Notes: a model not told the origin generated them from the sequence alone. Counted from the stretch's first letter, positions 15,277 to 25,311 are shown. The stretch is DNA of 64,000 nucleotides from Curvibacter sp. AEP1-3 (GCF_002163715.1 NZ_CP015698.1:744001-808000), one strand, 5' to 3'. Made by a program: numbers and translations.

Positions 15277-16605
15277 TTAATAGAACGCGGCGTAACGCTC
15301 CATCTCCCACGCACTGACCTGCTGGTGAAAAGCGTCCCACTCAGCACGCTTGATAGCCAGAAACTGGTCCACAAAAGCTTGCCCCATGGACGCAGTCAAA
15401 TCACCATCCGCTGCCAAAGCGTCCAATGCCTCCTGCAAGCTCCGGGGCAGTTGAGCAGGCAAGGCCTCACCAGCTGCCGCTACCGCATAGAGGTCTTGCT
15501 CACAAGGCTGAGGTGGCACCATGCCACGGTCTACGCCATCGAGGCCCGCGAGCAAGGTGCCGGCCAAAGCGGCGTACACGTTACATGACGGGTCTGGCAA
15601 ACGCCATTCCATGCGACCTGCCACCGTGCGCACCACACAAGTCCGGTTGTTATCTCCGTAGGCCTTCCACACAGGCGACCACGTAGTACCAGACGCACTG
15701 GCACTACTGGCTAAACGCTTGTAGCTGTTCACTGTGGGAGCACAAATGGCAGCCAACGCATCCGCGTGCGCCAATAGGCCAGCTGCAAATGCGTGCCCTA
15801 CTCCGCTCAAACCCAAGCTGCCGGACTCATCTGAAAACACAGGCCCCCCTTCGGCATCCGTGATGCTCAAATGGAAATGCAGCCCGCTGCCGGGCGCTTG
15901 AGCCAGCGGTTTGGGCATACAGCTAAACACCATGCCGTGACGTTCGGCGACAGCGTGCGCTGCCAATTTGAACAACATGAAGCGATCTGCCGCGGCCAGT
16001 GCGTGGTCAAAACGATAGTTGATCTCGTACTGACCGGTGGCATCTTCATGGTCCATCTGCTGCAATTCAAAGCCCAGACTGGTGAGCGTCTGGCGCATGT
16101 CGTCGAGGTAAGCCGCATTGCGATGGATGGACTTCAAATCGTAAGAAGGCTTGTCCAGACTATCCCGCACGTCCGCCACTTGCCAACTGCCGTCGCGCTT
16201 GTTGAGTAGAAAGTATTCCGGCTCGATACCTACCCACAGCGTCCAACCGCGATCTTTCAACTTTTGAATCGCTTTTTGCAGCAACTGGCGCGAGCAGGTT
16301 TCCAGGGGCTCCCCACCAGCAAATCCGTCGCAGACCGCATGCGCCACGCCCGGCATAAAGGGCAGCGCCCGTATGGTTTCCGGCAACACACGCCCGTAAT
16401 ACTCACTGCGGGCCCCGTAGCGCGGCAGTCCCGTACCCCAGATACTGGGACCGGCAAATCCAGCGCCTACCTCCACCCATTCGCGCAAGTTCTCCACGGG
16501 GACCAATTTGCCTTTGGCCACACCGTGGATATCGGTGAACTGCGGCAACAGCGAATGAATACCTTGCGCTTTGAGCGCGGCGATGAGGGCGGGATAGTTA
16601 TGCAT
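15277..16605 (-). CDS. Glutamine-synthetase-family ligase (GlnT/type III-like, possibly gamma-glutamyl-amine ligase)
   Basis: 442 residues with the glutamine synthetase fold: N-terminal beta-grasp (LPQFTDIHGVAKGKLVP), ATP-grasp-like catalytic core with the metal ligands in GIEPEYFLL and MDHEDATGQYEINY, GSGLHFHLSI, and TVNSYKRL. It lacks the adenylylation loop expected of GlnA. Such proteins are annotated as type III glutamate-ammonia ligase or gamma-glutamylmethylamide synthetase. It is the last gene of the polyamine transport cluster, 76 bp after the permease, so a gamma-glutamylation of a polyamine or alkylamine is plausible. Exact substrate unknown. Confidence 0.82.
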   Translation of the reverse strand: MHNYPALIAALKAQGIHSLLPQFTDIHGVAKGKLVPVENLREWVEVGAGFAGPSIWGTGLPRYGARSEYYGRVLPETIRALPFMPGVAHAVCDGFAGGEPLETCSRQLLQKAIQKLKDRGWTLWVGIEPEYFLLNKRDGSWQVADVRDSLDKPSYDLKSIHRNAAYLDDMRQTLTSLGFELQQMDHEDATGQYEINYRFDHALAAADRFMLFKLAAHAVAERHGMVFSCMPKPLAQAPGSGLHFHLSITDAEGGPVFSDESGSLGLSGVGHAFAAGLLAHADALAAICAPTVNSYKRLASSASASGTTWSPVWKAYGDNNRTCVVRTVAGRMEWRLPDPSCNVYAALAGTLLAGLDGVDRGMVPPQPCEQDLYAVAAAGEALPAQLPRSLQEALDALAADGDLTASMGQAFVDQFLAIKRAEWDAFHQQVSAWEMERYAAFY

Positions 16606-16643
16606 AAAAACAGCCTATGGCGCCCGCCGCACCAGCGCGACGA

Positions 16644-16664
16644 GCTATGAAATCAATAGCAGAG
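16644..16664 (+). repeat. Dispersed intergenic repeat, partial copy
   Basis: GCTATGAAATCAATAGCA after GCGCGACGA matches the right half of the fuller repeats at 9998 and 35555. It is a short dyad between the permease and the glutamine-synthetase-like gene. Confidence 0.45.
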
Positions 16665-16681
16665 GTAGCATTGCCGGACGT

Positions 16682-17542
16682 TCAGGCCGGTTGGATTGCG
16701 GCTGTACCCGCGCGGGTAGCGGCGGCAATCTCACGCTCGCGTTTGCGTGTCTGACGGGCAACCCAAACGCTGTAGCTGATGATCACAATGGTCACCGTCA
16801 AAATGAGCAAAGTGGCAGCTGCGTAGATGGTCGGATTGATACCGCGGCGCGCGTAGCCAAAAATGACTTGCGGCAGGGTATTCACTCCAGGGCCTGACAG
16901 AAACTCCGAGATCACCACATCGTCAAACGACAGCGTGAAACTCAAGAGAAAGGCAGCCAGGATGCCCTGCGCAATGTTCGGCAAGGTAATCAGGAAGAAC
17001 ACCTCATGCGGGCGGGCACCCAAGTCCATAGCGGCTTCTTCGATGGAGCGATTCATCTCCAAAAGACGGGATTGCACAACGACCATTCCGTACGCCATGC
17101 CCAACAAGGTGTGCCCGAGAATGATGGTGAACATGCCGCGTTCAGGCCAACCGAACACGTTTTGAGCACCCACCATGAGCAGCAGAAGGGACAGGCCGAT
17201 GACCACCTCTGGCATCACCAAGGGCGCGTTCACCATGCCGGAAAACGCAGTACGCCCAAGGAAGCGCCGGTAGCGCACCAGCACAAAGGCCGCAAAGGTA
17301 CCCAGCACGGCAGACAGCACGCCTGTAACCAAGGCCACTTGAACTGACAGCCAGAAGCCTTCCACGATTTTGGTGTCTTTGGTCAGTGCCTCGTACCACC
17401 TGAACGAAAAACCGGTGAAGTTGGCATCCTGACGGGTGCTGTTGAACGAGAACACCACCATGAACAAAAGTGGCATGTAGAGGAAGGCGTACACCAAGGC
17501 CAACCAGACCTTGCCGAAGTGCTTTTCAAACCAGGCTTTCAT
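16682..17542 (-). CDS. Putrescine/spermidine ABC transporter permease (PotC/PotI-like)
   Basis: 286 residues with six predicted membrane helices beginning at FGKVWLALVYAFLYMPLLFMVVFSF. The cytoplasmic EAA motif is visible as EEAAMDLGARPHEVFFLITLP. Family BPD_transp_1 of the PotC/PotI type. With the PotB/PotH-like partner 8 bp upstream it forms the membrane channel. The C-terminus is a basic tail. Cargo is inferred from the neighbouring binding protein and putrescine enzymes. Confidence 0.9.
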   Translation of the reverse strand: MKAWFEKHFGKVWLALVYAFLYMPLLFMVVFSFNSTRQDANFTGFSFRWYEALTKDTKIVEGFWLSVQVALVTGVLSAVLGTFAAFVLVRYRRFLGRTAFSGMVNAPLVMPEVVIGLSLLLLMVGAQNVFGWPERGMFTIILGHTLLGMAYGMVVVQSRLLEMNRSIEEAAMDLGARPHEVFFLITLPNIAQGILAAFLLSFTLSFDDVVISEFLSGPGVNTLPQVIFGYARRGINPTIYAAATLLILTVTIVIISYSVWVARQTRKREREIAAATRAGTAAIQPA

Positions 17543-17550
17543 GATTCACC

Positions 17551-18468
17551 TCAATGCTTGGCTTCAGCGGCTTCGCCGGTGTAGCGGTAATAAAAGGCCA
17601 AGGGCACCACAATCAGTCCGATCATGACAACCGCCAAGGCGCTAGCCCGGGGCCAGTTGTTGCTGGTGAACATTTCGTCCCAGACAACGCGGCCGATCAT
17701 GATGTTTTCGGGTCCGCCCAACAGGGAGGGAATGACGAATTCACCGACGGATGGAATAAACACCAGCATGAAGCCCGCCACGATGCCCGCTTTGGACAAT
17801 GGCACCGTAATCAGCCAGAAGGCCTTGAATGGCGAAGTGCCCAAGTCGTATGCTGCCTCCAGCAAGCGGAAGTCCATCTTCACCAGGTTGGCGTACAAGG
17901 GAAGAATCATGAAGGGCAAATACACATAAGTCATGCCCACCAGCATGGACACATTGGTGTAGAGCATTTGCACAGGCTCAGACGTAAGACCTACGGCCAT
18001 CATGAACTGGTTGATTACGCCCTGGTCCGCCAGAATCCCTTTCCAGGCATAGACGCGCAGCAGAAACGAAGTCCAGAACGGCAGCATCACCATCATCAGC
18101 AATGCCGGCCGGACGCTAGGTTTGGACCTGGCAATGAAATAGGCAAAGGGATAGCCGATTAGCAGACACAAAACGGCAGTGCACAAGGCGTACCAGATGG
18201 AGCGCAGATAGGCTTCGATGTAGAGGGTCTGAAACAGCGGGCCGCCTTCACCGGTGCGGAAGATGGACCAATAGTTTTCGTACTTCAACTTGAGCAAACC
18301 GGTGCTCGCATCCCAGATCGGCTTGAACGGGTTGATGTCGTTGCCCATGTCTACAAAACTGATGTAGAGCAGGATCAAAAAAGGCAGCAGGAAAAAGATC
18401 AACAGCCAACCGTAGGGCACGCCGATCACAAAACGGCGACCCGGCATCGATAGATTTGTGGAGGCCAT
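17551..18468 (-). CDS. Putrescine/spermidine ABC transporter permease (PotB/PotH-like)
   Basis: 305 residues, six predicted helices; the first is GWLLIFFLLPFLILLYISFV. The EAA loop reads LLEAAYDLGTSPFKAFWLITVPLS. A periplasmic loop of about 50 residues follows helix 1, as in PotB/PotH. It starts 8 bp after the ATPase gene and ends 8 bp before the second permease, so the three are translated together. Confidence 0.9.
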   Translation of the reverse strand: MASTNLSMPGRRFVIGVPYGWLLIFFLLPFLILLYISFVDMGNDINPFKPIWDASTGLLKLKYENYWSIFRTGEGGPLFQTLYIEAYLRSIWYALCTAVLCLLIGYPFAYFIARSKPSVRPALLMMVMLPFWTSFLLRVYAWKGILADQGVINQFMMAVGLTSEPVQMLYTNVSMLVGMTYVYLPFMILPLYANLVKMDFRLLEAAYDLGTSPFKAFWLITVPLSKAGIVAGFMLVFIPSVGEFVIPSLLGGPENIMIGRVVWDEMFTSNNWPRASALAVVMIGLIVVPLAFYYRYTGEAAEAKH

Positions 18469-18476
18469 GGCAGTCC

Positions 18477-19577
18477 TTAATCGCGCAGCACGATGCCGGA
18501 GCGGTCACCCCACCAGAAAAACACATTGTCTTCCCAGGTGATGTCACTCAAATCCTGTCGGGAGGTGTTGGCCTCGGTGATCTTCACCTTGGTGCCGTCG
18601 GTCGCCACCACGATGTAGGTGTTGTAAGAGCCGAAATACGCAATCTCTTTGACTTTGCCGGTAAACACATTCACCGCCGCTTCGGGCCGGATTTTGCTGA
18701 TTTCGATCTTCTCGGGTCGCACTGCTATGCCGACCGGCATATTGAGCGTGCCGCTCACGCCATGCCCTACCTGAATTTCGCCGATACCGGTGACCGCTGC
18801 ACAGCGGTCTACCTCATCCACGCTGAGGCGGCCTTCGAAGATGTTCACGTTCCCGATAAAGTCCGCCACGAACCGGTTGGCCGGGTGCTCATACACCTCT
18901 TCGGGGCTGCCAACCTGCAACACGCGGCCCTTGCTCATGACCGCAATTCGGCTCGCCATCGTCATGGCTTCCTCCTGGTCGTGAGTCACCATCACACAGG
19001 TCACGCCGACCTTTTCAATGATGTTCACCAGCTCGAACTGGGTTTGCTCACGCAGCTTTTTGTCCAAAGCACCCAAAGGTTCATCCAGCAGCAGCAGCTT
19101 GGGGCGTTTGGCCAAACTTCGGGCCAGCGCAACGCGTTGCTGTTGCCCGCCTGACAATTGGTGGGGTTTGCGTTTGGCATAGGCGCCCAGCTGCACGAGA
19201 TCCAGCATCTCACCGACACGCTGCTTGATTTCGTCTTTGGGCAGACCTTCACGCTTCAGTCCGAATGCCACGTTTTCCCAAATGTCCAGATGAGGGAAAA
19301 GCGCATAGCTCTGGAACATCATATTGATGGGGCGGTCATACGGCGCCAGCTTGGCGACGTCCTGGCCACCTAACAAAATACGGCCGGAGGTCGGCGACTC
19401 AAAGCCAGCCAACATGCGCAGCAAAGTGGATTTGCCACAACCCGAGCTGCCCAGCAAGGCAAAGATCTCGCCCTGCCCGATCGACAGTGAAACCTCGTCC
19501 ACGGCGACTGCCTCGTCAAACCGCTTGACCAGCTTTTCGGTTACCAGATATCCCATTTTGTCGGGTTGCACTGCCAT
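18477..19577 (-). CDS. potG: Polyamine ABC transporter ATP-binding protein (PotA/PotG-like)
   Basis: 366 residues. Walker A is GSSGCGKST, the ABC signature [15 protein letters not shown], Walker [13 protein letters not shown], and the switch histidine is in [11 protein letters not shown]. The C-terminal 110 residues form the TOBE regulatory domain of polyamine importers. It energises uptake through the two permeases. A strong hairpin separates it from the upstream binding-protein gene, which would give more binding protein than ATPase. Confidence 0.92.
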   Translation of the reverse strand: MAVQPDKMGYLVTEKLVKRFDEAVAVDEVSLSIGQGEIFALLGSSGCGKSTLLRMLAGFESPTSGRILLGGQDVAKLAPYDRPINMMFQSYALFPHLDIWENVAFGLKREGLPKDEIKQRVGEMLDLVQLGAYAKRKPHQLSGGQQQRVALARSLAKRPKLLLLDEPLGALDKKLREQTQFELVNIIEKVGVTCVMVTHDQEEAMTMASRIAVMSKGRVLQVGSPEEVYEHPANRFVADFIGNVNIFEGRLSVDEVDRCAAVTGIGEIQVGHGVSGTLNMPVGIAVRPEKIEISKIRPEAAVNVFTGKVKEIAYFGSYNTYIVVATDGTKVKITEANTSRQDLSDITWEDNVFFWWGDRSGIVLRD

Positions 19578-19607
19578 GTGATGACCTTTGATGATGTCTC
19601 TAGAAGC

Positions 19608-19644
19608 AAAAAGGGCTGTTCATACCGGCGTACAAACAGCCCTT
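19608..19644 (-). terminator. Intercistronic terminator-like hairpin between the binding-protein and ATPase genes
   Basis: On the - strand AAGGGCTGTT and AACAGCCCTT pair around TGTACGCCGGTATG, followed by TTTTGC. A partial terminator here is a common way to lower expression of transporter genes relative to the binding protein. Confidence 0.75.
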
Positions 19645-19665
19645 GGGAGCACTCAAATCAGGAAA

Positions 19666-20826
19666 TTACTTGCCTTTTTTGAATGCGTTGTAGGCGTTAG
19701 CCATGGACTCGCGCGCTTCGTTGGTGAAGCTGCTGGGAGGAATCATCTTGCCGAAGTAGTCAGCATCCACAAAGATGCTCTTGTTGCTGGCGATTTCAGG
19801 CTTGATCTTGTCCACAGCGGCCTTGTTGCCGGTGTTGTAGTTCATTTCATTGGTCATCAGCGCTGCGTTGTCTGGGCGCAGATAGAAGTCAATGAACGCG
19901 TGCGCGTTGTTGGGGTGCTTGGCGTCCTTGGTCAGACCAATGGAGTCAATGAAGATCAGAGCACCAGTGCTGGGCAACAGGGCCTCGATCACATCCTTGG
20001 AGCCGTTTTCTTTGGCACGACCGGCTGCAATGTTGATGTCACCTGCCCAACCGATAGCTGCGCACGCTTTACCGCCAGCGATGTCATCGATCATGGTGGA
20101 ACTGAACAAACGGACATCCTTGCGAACCTTGGCCAACATGGCTGAGGCTTCTTTGTAGTCGTCACTGCTGTTGGAGTAAGCGTCCTTGCCGATGTAGTGC
20201 AGAGCCACGGGCAGAATTTCAGTCGGGGAGTCGAGGTAAGCGATACCGCAGGACTTCAACTTGGCGGTGTACTTGGGGTTGAACACCAGGTCCCAAGCGT
20301 TTTCAGGCATGGGCATGCCACCCAAAGCCTTTTCGACCTTGGTCTTGTTGATGCCTACTGTGGTGAAGCTCCATGCCCATGGGACCAGATGCTTGTTTTC
20401 AGGGTCCGCCTTGGTCATGGTGGCCATCAATGCTGGATCCAGATTCGCCAGATTCTTGATCTTGGCTTTGTCCAGAGGCTGCAGCAGGCCGCCTTCGATT
20501 TGCGGCTTGGCAAACACCGTACCGGGAACCACCAGGTCGTAACCGGTGTTGCCAGCAACCAGCTTGGCGTGCAGAGCCTCGTTGGTTTCAAACGTGTCGT
20601 AGTTGACCTTGATGCCGGTTTCTTTCTCGAAGGCGGCGATCATGCCTTCGGGAATGTAGTCAGGCCAGTTGTAGATGTTCAGTACCTTCTCTTCGGCATT
20701 GGCTGGCGCTGCAGGTGCGCTGGCAACTGCTGCCGGCGCAGCTGCGGCTGCAGGCGCCTCTTCTTTTTTGCCGCAAGCGGCCAAGACCAGCGCTGAGAGC
20801 GCAAACGTGCAAAGGTACTTATTCAT
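19666..20826 (-). CDS. potF: Putrescine-binding lipoprotein (PotD/PotF-like)
   Basis: 386 residues from the ATG at 20826; three more residues would come from a TTG. Residues 1-18 form a lipoprotein signal with the lipobox LVLAAC, then an Ala/Pro-rich linker of about 30 residues. The mature part has LNIYNWPDYIP, typical of PotD/PotF, and aromatic ligand residues in VPWAWSFTTVG and GWAGD. It delivers putrescine or spermidine to the permeases. Specificity towards putrescine is inferred from adjacent PuuA- and SpuC-like genes. Confidence 0.92.
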   Translation of the reverse strand: MNKYLCTFALSALVLAACGKKEEAPAAAAAPAAVASAPAAPANAEEKVLNIYNWPDYIPEGMIAAFEKETGIKVNYDTFETNEALHAKLVAGNTGYDLVVPGTVFAKPQIEGGLLQPLDKAKIKNLANLDPALMATMTKADPENKHLVPWAWSFTTVGINKTKVEKALGGMPMPENAWDLVFNPKYTAKLKSCGIAYLDSPTEILPVALHYIGKDAYSNSSDDYKEASAMLAKVRKDVRLFSSTMIDDIAGGKACAAIGWAGDINIAAGRAKENGSKDVIEALLPSTGALIFIDSIGLTKDAKHPNNAHAFIDFYLRPDNAALMTNEMNYNTGNKAAVDKIKPEIASNKSIFVDADYFGKMIPPSSFTNEARESMANAYNAFKKGK

Positions 20827-20918
20827 GGTGAGCAAATCTCCGTAGAAATGGTTTCGGGGGACTACGAACTACAAGCCTGACTCAAGCAAAATTCAGACCA
20901 AAAAAGATTATAGAAGTG

Positions 20919-22313
20919 CTATAGCAATCCCCGGGCCTTCAACTCGGTCTGAGTGAGGTCCAAAGCCAGATAAATCAGGCGCATCATCTCGTCGATATCA
21001 GCACGCGTCATGATCAACGGAGGGGCAATGATCATCCGATCGCCGACTGCACGCATGATCAGCCCGTTTTGGAAGCAATGGCCGCGACAAATCATGCCGA
21101 CGCCGTCATCGCCGTGAAAACGTGTCTTGCGGGCTTTGTCTTTCACCAACACCAAGCCACCCACGAAACCACAGGTCTCCGCCACGCCGACCAGCGGGTG
21201 GTCGTTCAGCTCGGCATAACGCTGGGCAAAGTACGCACCGATTTCGCCATGCACCTTTTGGGGGAGCTGCTCACGCTCCATGATCTCGAGATTGGCCAGG
21301 CCCACCGCACAAGCGACCGGGTGACCGCTGTAGGTATAGCCGTGGTTGAACTCACCGCCCTGCTCTATCAGCACCTTCGCCACGCGGTTCCCCACCATGA
21401 CGCCGCCCAAGGGGATGTAGCCGCTGGTGATTGCCTTGGCAAAGGTCACCAGGTCGGGCTTGTAGCCAAACTTCTCGTAGCCAAACCAGTGGCCCAAGCG
21501 ACCAAAGGCACAAATGACCTCATCGCTGATCAACAAGATGCCGTATTTGTCGACGATGCGCTGAATTTCAGGCCAGTAGGTGGAGGGGGGAATGATCACG
21601 CCCCCCGCGCCTTGGACTGGTTCAGCAATAAATGCCGCAACCTTGTCTGGCCCGACTGCCAGGATTTTTTCCTCCAGCCAACCTGCAGCGCGGACACCGA
21701 ATTCCTCGGCGGTCTCGCCCGGCAAACCATTCTCGAAATAGTAAGGTTGCTCAATATGGGTGATATTGGGAATCGGCAGGTCGCCCTGTGCGTGCATGCC
21801 ACTCATGCCCCCCAGCGAGGCACCTGCCATGGTGCTGCCGTGGTAGGCGTTGTTCCGGCTGATGATGACCTTGCGTTGCGGCTGCCCGAGCAAGTCCCAG
21901 TAGCGGCGCACCATGCGCACGTTGGAATCGTTGCTTTCGCTACCGCTGGAGGAATAGAACACATGCTGGAAGCTGCGGTCACCCACGTCAGGTGCCAGCG
22001 ATGCCAATTTGGCAGCAAGTTGAACCGCCGGCACATTGGTAGTCTGGAAAAAGCTGTTGTAGTAAGGCAGCGTCATCATTTGCTGATGGGCGGCATCTGC
22101 CAGCTCTTTGCGGCCGTAGCCGGCGTTGACACACCATAAGCCGCTCATGCAATCCAGAATGCGATGGCCTTCGGAGTCCCAAACGTACACACCTTCCGCA
22201 CGGGTAATCACCCGCGCACCACGGCCGTTAAGGTCCTTGAAATCAGTAAATGGATGAAGGAAATGGGCGCTGTCCAAAGACTGGATCAGGGCGGTATCGA
22301 CGACTGTGTTCAT
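20919..22313 (-). CDS. Class III aminotransferase, probable putrescine-pyruvate transaminase (SpuC-like)
   Basis: 464 residues from the ATG at 22313 (MNTVVDTALIQSLD). Fold type I PLP enzyme: YSSSGSESND cofactor-phosphate region, ISDEVICAFGR with the PLP aspartate, and TFAKAITSGYIPLGG with the Schiff-base lysine. It most resembles omega-amine and putrescine-pyruvate transaminases that make 4-aminobutanal. It gives a route parallel to gamma-glutamylation. It is 28 bp after the puuA-like gene and 93 bp before potF, in one transcriptional direction. Confidence 0.88.
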   Translation of the reverse strand: MNTVVDTALIQSLDSAHFLHPFTDFKDLNGRGARVITRAEGVYVWDSEGHRILDCMSGLWCVNAGYGRKELADAAHQQMMTLPYYNSFFQTTNVPAVQLAAKLASLAPDVGDRSFQHVFYSSSGSESNDSNVRMVRRYWDLLGQPQRKVIISRNNAYHGSTMAGASLGGMSGMHAQGDLPIPNITHIEQPYYFENGLPGETAEEFGVRAAGWLEEKILAVGPDKVAAFIAEPVQGAGGVIIPPSTYWPEIQRIVDKYGILLISDEVICAFGRLGHWFGYEKFGYKPDLVTFAKAITSGYIPLGGVMVGNRVAKVLIEQGGEFNHGYTYSGHPVACAVGLANLEIMEREQLPQKVHGEIGAYFAQRYAELNDHPLVGVAETCGFVGGLVLVKDKARKTRFHGDDGVGMICRGHCFQNGLIMRAVGDRMIIAPPLIMTRADIDEMMRLIYLALDLTQTELKARGLL

Positions 22314-22341
22314 GGCAGGCTCGTGAATAAGCAAAACAAAT

Positions 22342-23709
22342 TTAGACGTGGAGCAAGAGGTGCTCACGTTCCCACGGAGAGATGACTTTCATGAACTCAT
22401 CAAACTCCAGCTCCTTGATTTCGGAGTAGACCGTAATGAACTCTTTGCCCAGCACCTCGTGAAGATCGGACTCCTTGCGCAGCCAGTCCAGCGCTTCGCC
22501 CAGGCTACGCGGCAAGGCATAGGGGGACAGGTACGCATCACCCCGCATTTCGGGCTTGGGTTTGATCTTGTTTTTGAGCCCCAGGTATCCGCAAGCCAGC
22601 GTCATGGCCATGGCCACGTAAGGGTTGGCATCAGCACCGATCACCCGGTTTTCCACACGGCGGGCCGCGGGTGACGAAATGGGTGAACGGATACCTACCG
22701 TGCGGTTGTCATAACCCCACTCGATGTTGATAGGCGCCGCCGTATTGCGGGAAAGACGGCGGTAGCTGTTGACGTAGGGCGCTACTAGCACCATGGCTGC
22801 AGGAATGTAGCGCTGCAAGCCGCCGATGTAATGCATGAATGCTTCGGACGGCGTGCCGTCCTCATTGCTGAACACGTTCTTGCCGGAGGCAATGTCCACC
22901 AGGCTTTGGTGTACGTGCATGGCACTGCCGGGCTCGCCGGCAATCGGCTTGGCCATGAACGTGGCATACATGTCGTGGCGCATGGCTGCTTCACGGACGG
23001 TCCGCTTGAAGAAGAAAACTTCATCCGCCAGGCCCAGGGGCTTGTTATGGAAGAAGTTGATTTCCATCTGCCCTGCCCCCACTTCGTGGATCAAGGTGTC
23101 GACGTTCAACTCCATCTTGTCGGAATACTCGTAGATCTCTTCAAACAAGGGATCGAACTCGTTCACCGCATCAATGCTGTACGCCTGGCGGGAGGTTTCA
23201 GCGCGGCCGCTACGCCCTACAGGTGCCCGAAGCAAGGTGTTGGGATCGGTGTTGCGCGCTGTCAGGTAAAACTCCAGCTCAGGCGCCACGATGGGCTGCA
23301 GCCCTTCGGCCTCGTACAGATCGCACACGCGGCGCAGTACGCTTCGGGGGGCGAAGGGCACCAGCTTACCTTCGTGGTCAAAGCAATCGTGAATCACCTG
23401 GGCTGTGGGATCAGCCGCCCAAGGAACGATACGCACGGACGAGGGGTCCGGCCGCAATTGCATGTCTTTGTCGGTGGGGTCGATCACGTCATAGTAGGGG
23501 CCGCTTTCGGGGAACTCACCCGTCACGCCCATGGCCACAATGGCTTGGGGCAAACGCATTCCACGGTCTTCTGTGAACTTGGCACGGGGCAAAATTTTCC
23601 CGCGAGCCACACCCGTCAAGTCAGGCACCAGACATTCGACTTCGGTGACACGCCGCTCGTTGAGCCATTGCTCCAGATCGTTGAAATTCATCGTTTTGTT
23701 TTCAGTCAT
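22342..23709 (-). CDS. puuA: Gamma-glutamylputrescine synthetase (PuuA/SpuI-like)
   Basis: 455 residues of the glutamine synthetase superfamily. Visible are VPDLTGVARGKILPRAKF, the metal-ligand region APELEFYL, HEVGAGQMEINF, GSAMHVHQSL and NSYRRL. PuuA-type enzymes ligate glutamate to putrescine at ATP cost, the first step of the Puu pathway. AAGGAGATGAAAA precedes the ATG. First gene of the leftward polyamine operon and divergent from a MocR regulator, which probably controls it. Confidence 0.9.
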   Translation of the reverse strand: MTENKTMNFNDLEQWLNERRVTEVECLVPDLTGVARGKILPRAKFTEDRGMRLPQAIVAMGVTGEFPESGPYYDVIDPTDKDMQLRPDPSSVRIVPWAADPTAQVIHDCFDHEGKLVPFAPRSVLRRVCDLYEAEGLQPIVAPELEFYLTARNTDPNTLLRAPVGRSGRAETSRQAYSIDAVNEFDPLFEEIYEYSDKMELNVDTLIHEVGAGQMEINFFHNKPLGLADEVFFFKRTVREAAMRHDMYATFMAKPIAGEPGSAMHVHQSLVDIASGKNVFSNEDGTPSEAFMHYIGGLQRYIPAAMVLVAPYVNSYRRLSRNTAAPINIEWGYDNRTVGIRSPISSPAARRVENRVIGADANPYVAMAMTLACGYLGLKNKIKPKPEMRGDAYLSPYALPRSLGEALDWLRKESDLHEVLGKEFITVYSEIKELEFDEFMKVISPWEREHLLLHV

Positions 23710-23850
23710 TTTTCATCTCCTTGAAACGTTGCCGGCCTTGAAAGTCCTTGGCACAACGCTTGCAACAAATTCATTCTGGTGCAGAATTGGCTTCAAACCG
23801 GAGCCATTTAAACGGCCTCCATGGTGCCACTTTAACCGGACAAAACCGAA
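23710..23850. promoter_or_regulatory. Divergent control region between puuA and the MocR gene
   Basis: It contains two direct repeats of the form TGGTGC...AACCGG (about 23778-23805 and 23822-23841). MocR regulators of the GabR/PdxR type bind such direct repeats. No other strong dyad is seen. Confidence 0.4.
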
Positions 23851-25311
23851 TTGCTGTCAGAACTTATCCTGAGTGAAATGCACCAGCTGGCCGACAAAGG
23901 CATGCCACTGCACCGCCAGCTGTACGAGGCCATGAGGCGCGCCATCCTCGAAGGCAAGCTCCATGCCGGCGACAAGCTTCCTTCCAGCCGGGAACTCACC
24001 CAAGATCTGGACCTCTCCCGGAACACGGTGGTGGCCGCCGTCAACCAGTTGGTGACGGAGGGCTATCTGGTCAGCCGTGTAGGCAGCGGCACCTACGTCA
24101 ACGACCAAACGCGCCCTATCACACGAATTCGACCGGCACGTGCACACACTCACACCGGACTGTCTAACCGCGGTGTGGCTGTATCCACCCAGTTCACATC
24201 TGCGCAATTGGAGGTCCAACCGTTCACCCCTGGCGTTGCGGATTTCAGCGCCTTCCCGGTCTCCCTGTGGCAGCGCCTCCAGAACAAACACTGGCGCATG
24301 ACCTACCCGGACATGCTGGACTACTCCTATGGCGGGGGCCACACCCCCTTGCGCCGTGCAGTCGCGGATTACCTGCGGGTCTCTCGCAGTGTTCCAGTGG
24401 AAGTAGAACAAGTCATCATCACCAACGGTACCCAACAATCGTTGGACCTGTGCGCGCACATGTTGGCAGATTATGGCGATACTGTCTGGATGGAAGACCC
24501 TGCGTACTGGGGCGCAGTCAAGGCATTCACGGCAGCAGGCTTGAAGCTCCACGCTGTGGCGGTGGACCCCCAGGGCATGGCGCCTTCTGCCGTCGATGAA
24601 AAGCACCCGCCGCGGCTGATTTACACAACCCCTTCTCACCAATATCCCACGGGTGCTGTCATGTCCCTGGCAAGGCGTCAGCAGCTGTTGGCGCTGGGGC
24701 AACAGCACAACGCGTGGATTCTGGAGGATGACTACGACAGCGAATTCCGTTTCAGCGGGCCTCCCCTGTCATCGCTGGCAGGGTTGGATACCGACAGCAG
24801 GGTTTTGTACCTCGGGTCATTTTCCAAGGTGCTGTATCCGGGCTTGAAGCTGGGCTACCTCGTCGTACCCAAGAGTCTGGCTGCTGCATTCAAACAAGCG
24901 CACTATGACCTGAACCGGCCGGGACAACTCCCCTTGCAAGCGGCCCTGGCGGAGTTCATCGAGCTGGGGCACTTCGCCGCAGCACTGCGCAAAGCCCGTC
25001 AGAGCTACGCCCAGCGGCGCAAATGCCTGCTGGATGCGTTGCAACCGGTATTGGGCAACCGCGCAAGCATCAGTGGTGCTGAGCAAGGCCTGCATCTTTG
25101 CCTGCAACTGCCAACAGAAGTGGACGATGAAGCCCTGGCGCGGCGCATCGGTCAGGCGGGGATGGTGGTGCGACCGCTATCTGCTTATTGCCTGCAGCGC
25201 GAAGACGCCAAGGGGCTGGTCATCGGCTACGGCTACGCCACGCTGGGTGACATCGCCCATTGGGGGCCCGTGTTGGCGCGACTGGTTTCCAACGCTATAG
25301 AAGGTCTTTGA
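23851..25311 (+). CDS. MocR/GabR-type transcriptional regulator with aminotransferase-like domain
   Basis: 486 residues from a TTG at 23851; the ATG at 23878 is an alternative. Residues 20-85 form a GntR winged HTH (MPLHRQLYEAMRRAIL...LPSSRELTQDLDLSRNTV). Residues 120-480 are a fold-I aminotransferase domain with the PLP lysine in YLGSFSKVLYPGLKLGYL and the aspartate in ILEDDYDSEF. Such proteins sense amines or PLP adducts and act on neighbouring genes. Divergent from puuA, so probable regulator of the polyamine genes. Its end overlaps the convergent oxidase gene by 17 bp. Confidence 0.88.
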   Translation: MLSELILSEMHQLADKGMPLHRQLYEAMRRAILEGKLHAGDKLPSSRELTQDLDLSRNTVVAAVNQLVTEGYLVSRVGSGTYVNDQTRPITRIRPARAHTHTGLSNRGVAVSTQFTSAQLEVQPFTPGVADFSAFPVSLWQRLQNKHWRMTYPDMLDYSYGGGHTPLRRAVADYLRVSRSVPVEVEQVIITNGTQQSLDLCAHMLADYGDTVWMEDPAYWGAVKAFTAAGLKLHAVAVDPQGMAPSAVDEKHPPRLIYTTPSHQYPTGAVMSLARRQQLLALGQQHNAWILEDDYDSEFRFSGPPLSSLAGLDTDSRVLYLGSFSKVLYPGLKLGYLVVPKSLAAAFKQAHYDLNRPGQLPLQAALAEFIELGHFAAALRKARQSYAQRRKCLLDALQPVLGNRASISGAEQGLHLCLQLPTEVDDEALARRIGQAGMVVRPLSAYCLQREDAKGLVIGYGYATLGDIAHWGPVLARLVSNAIEGL

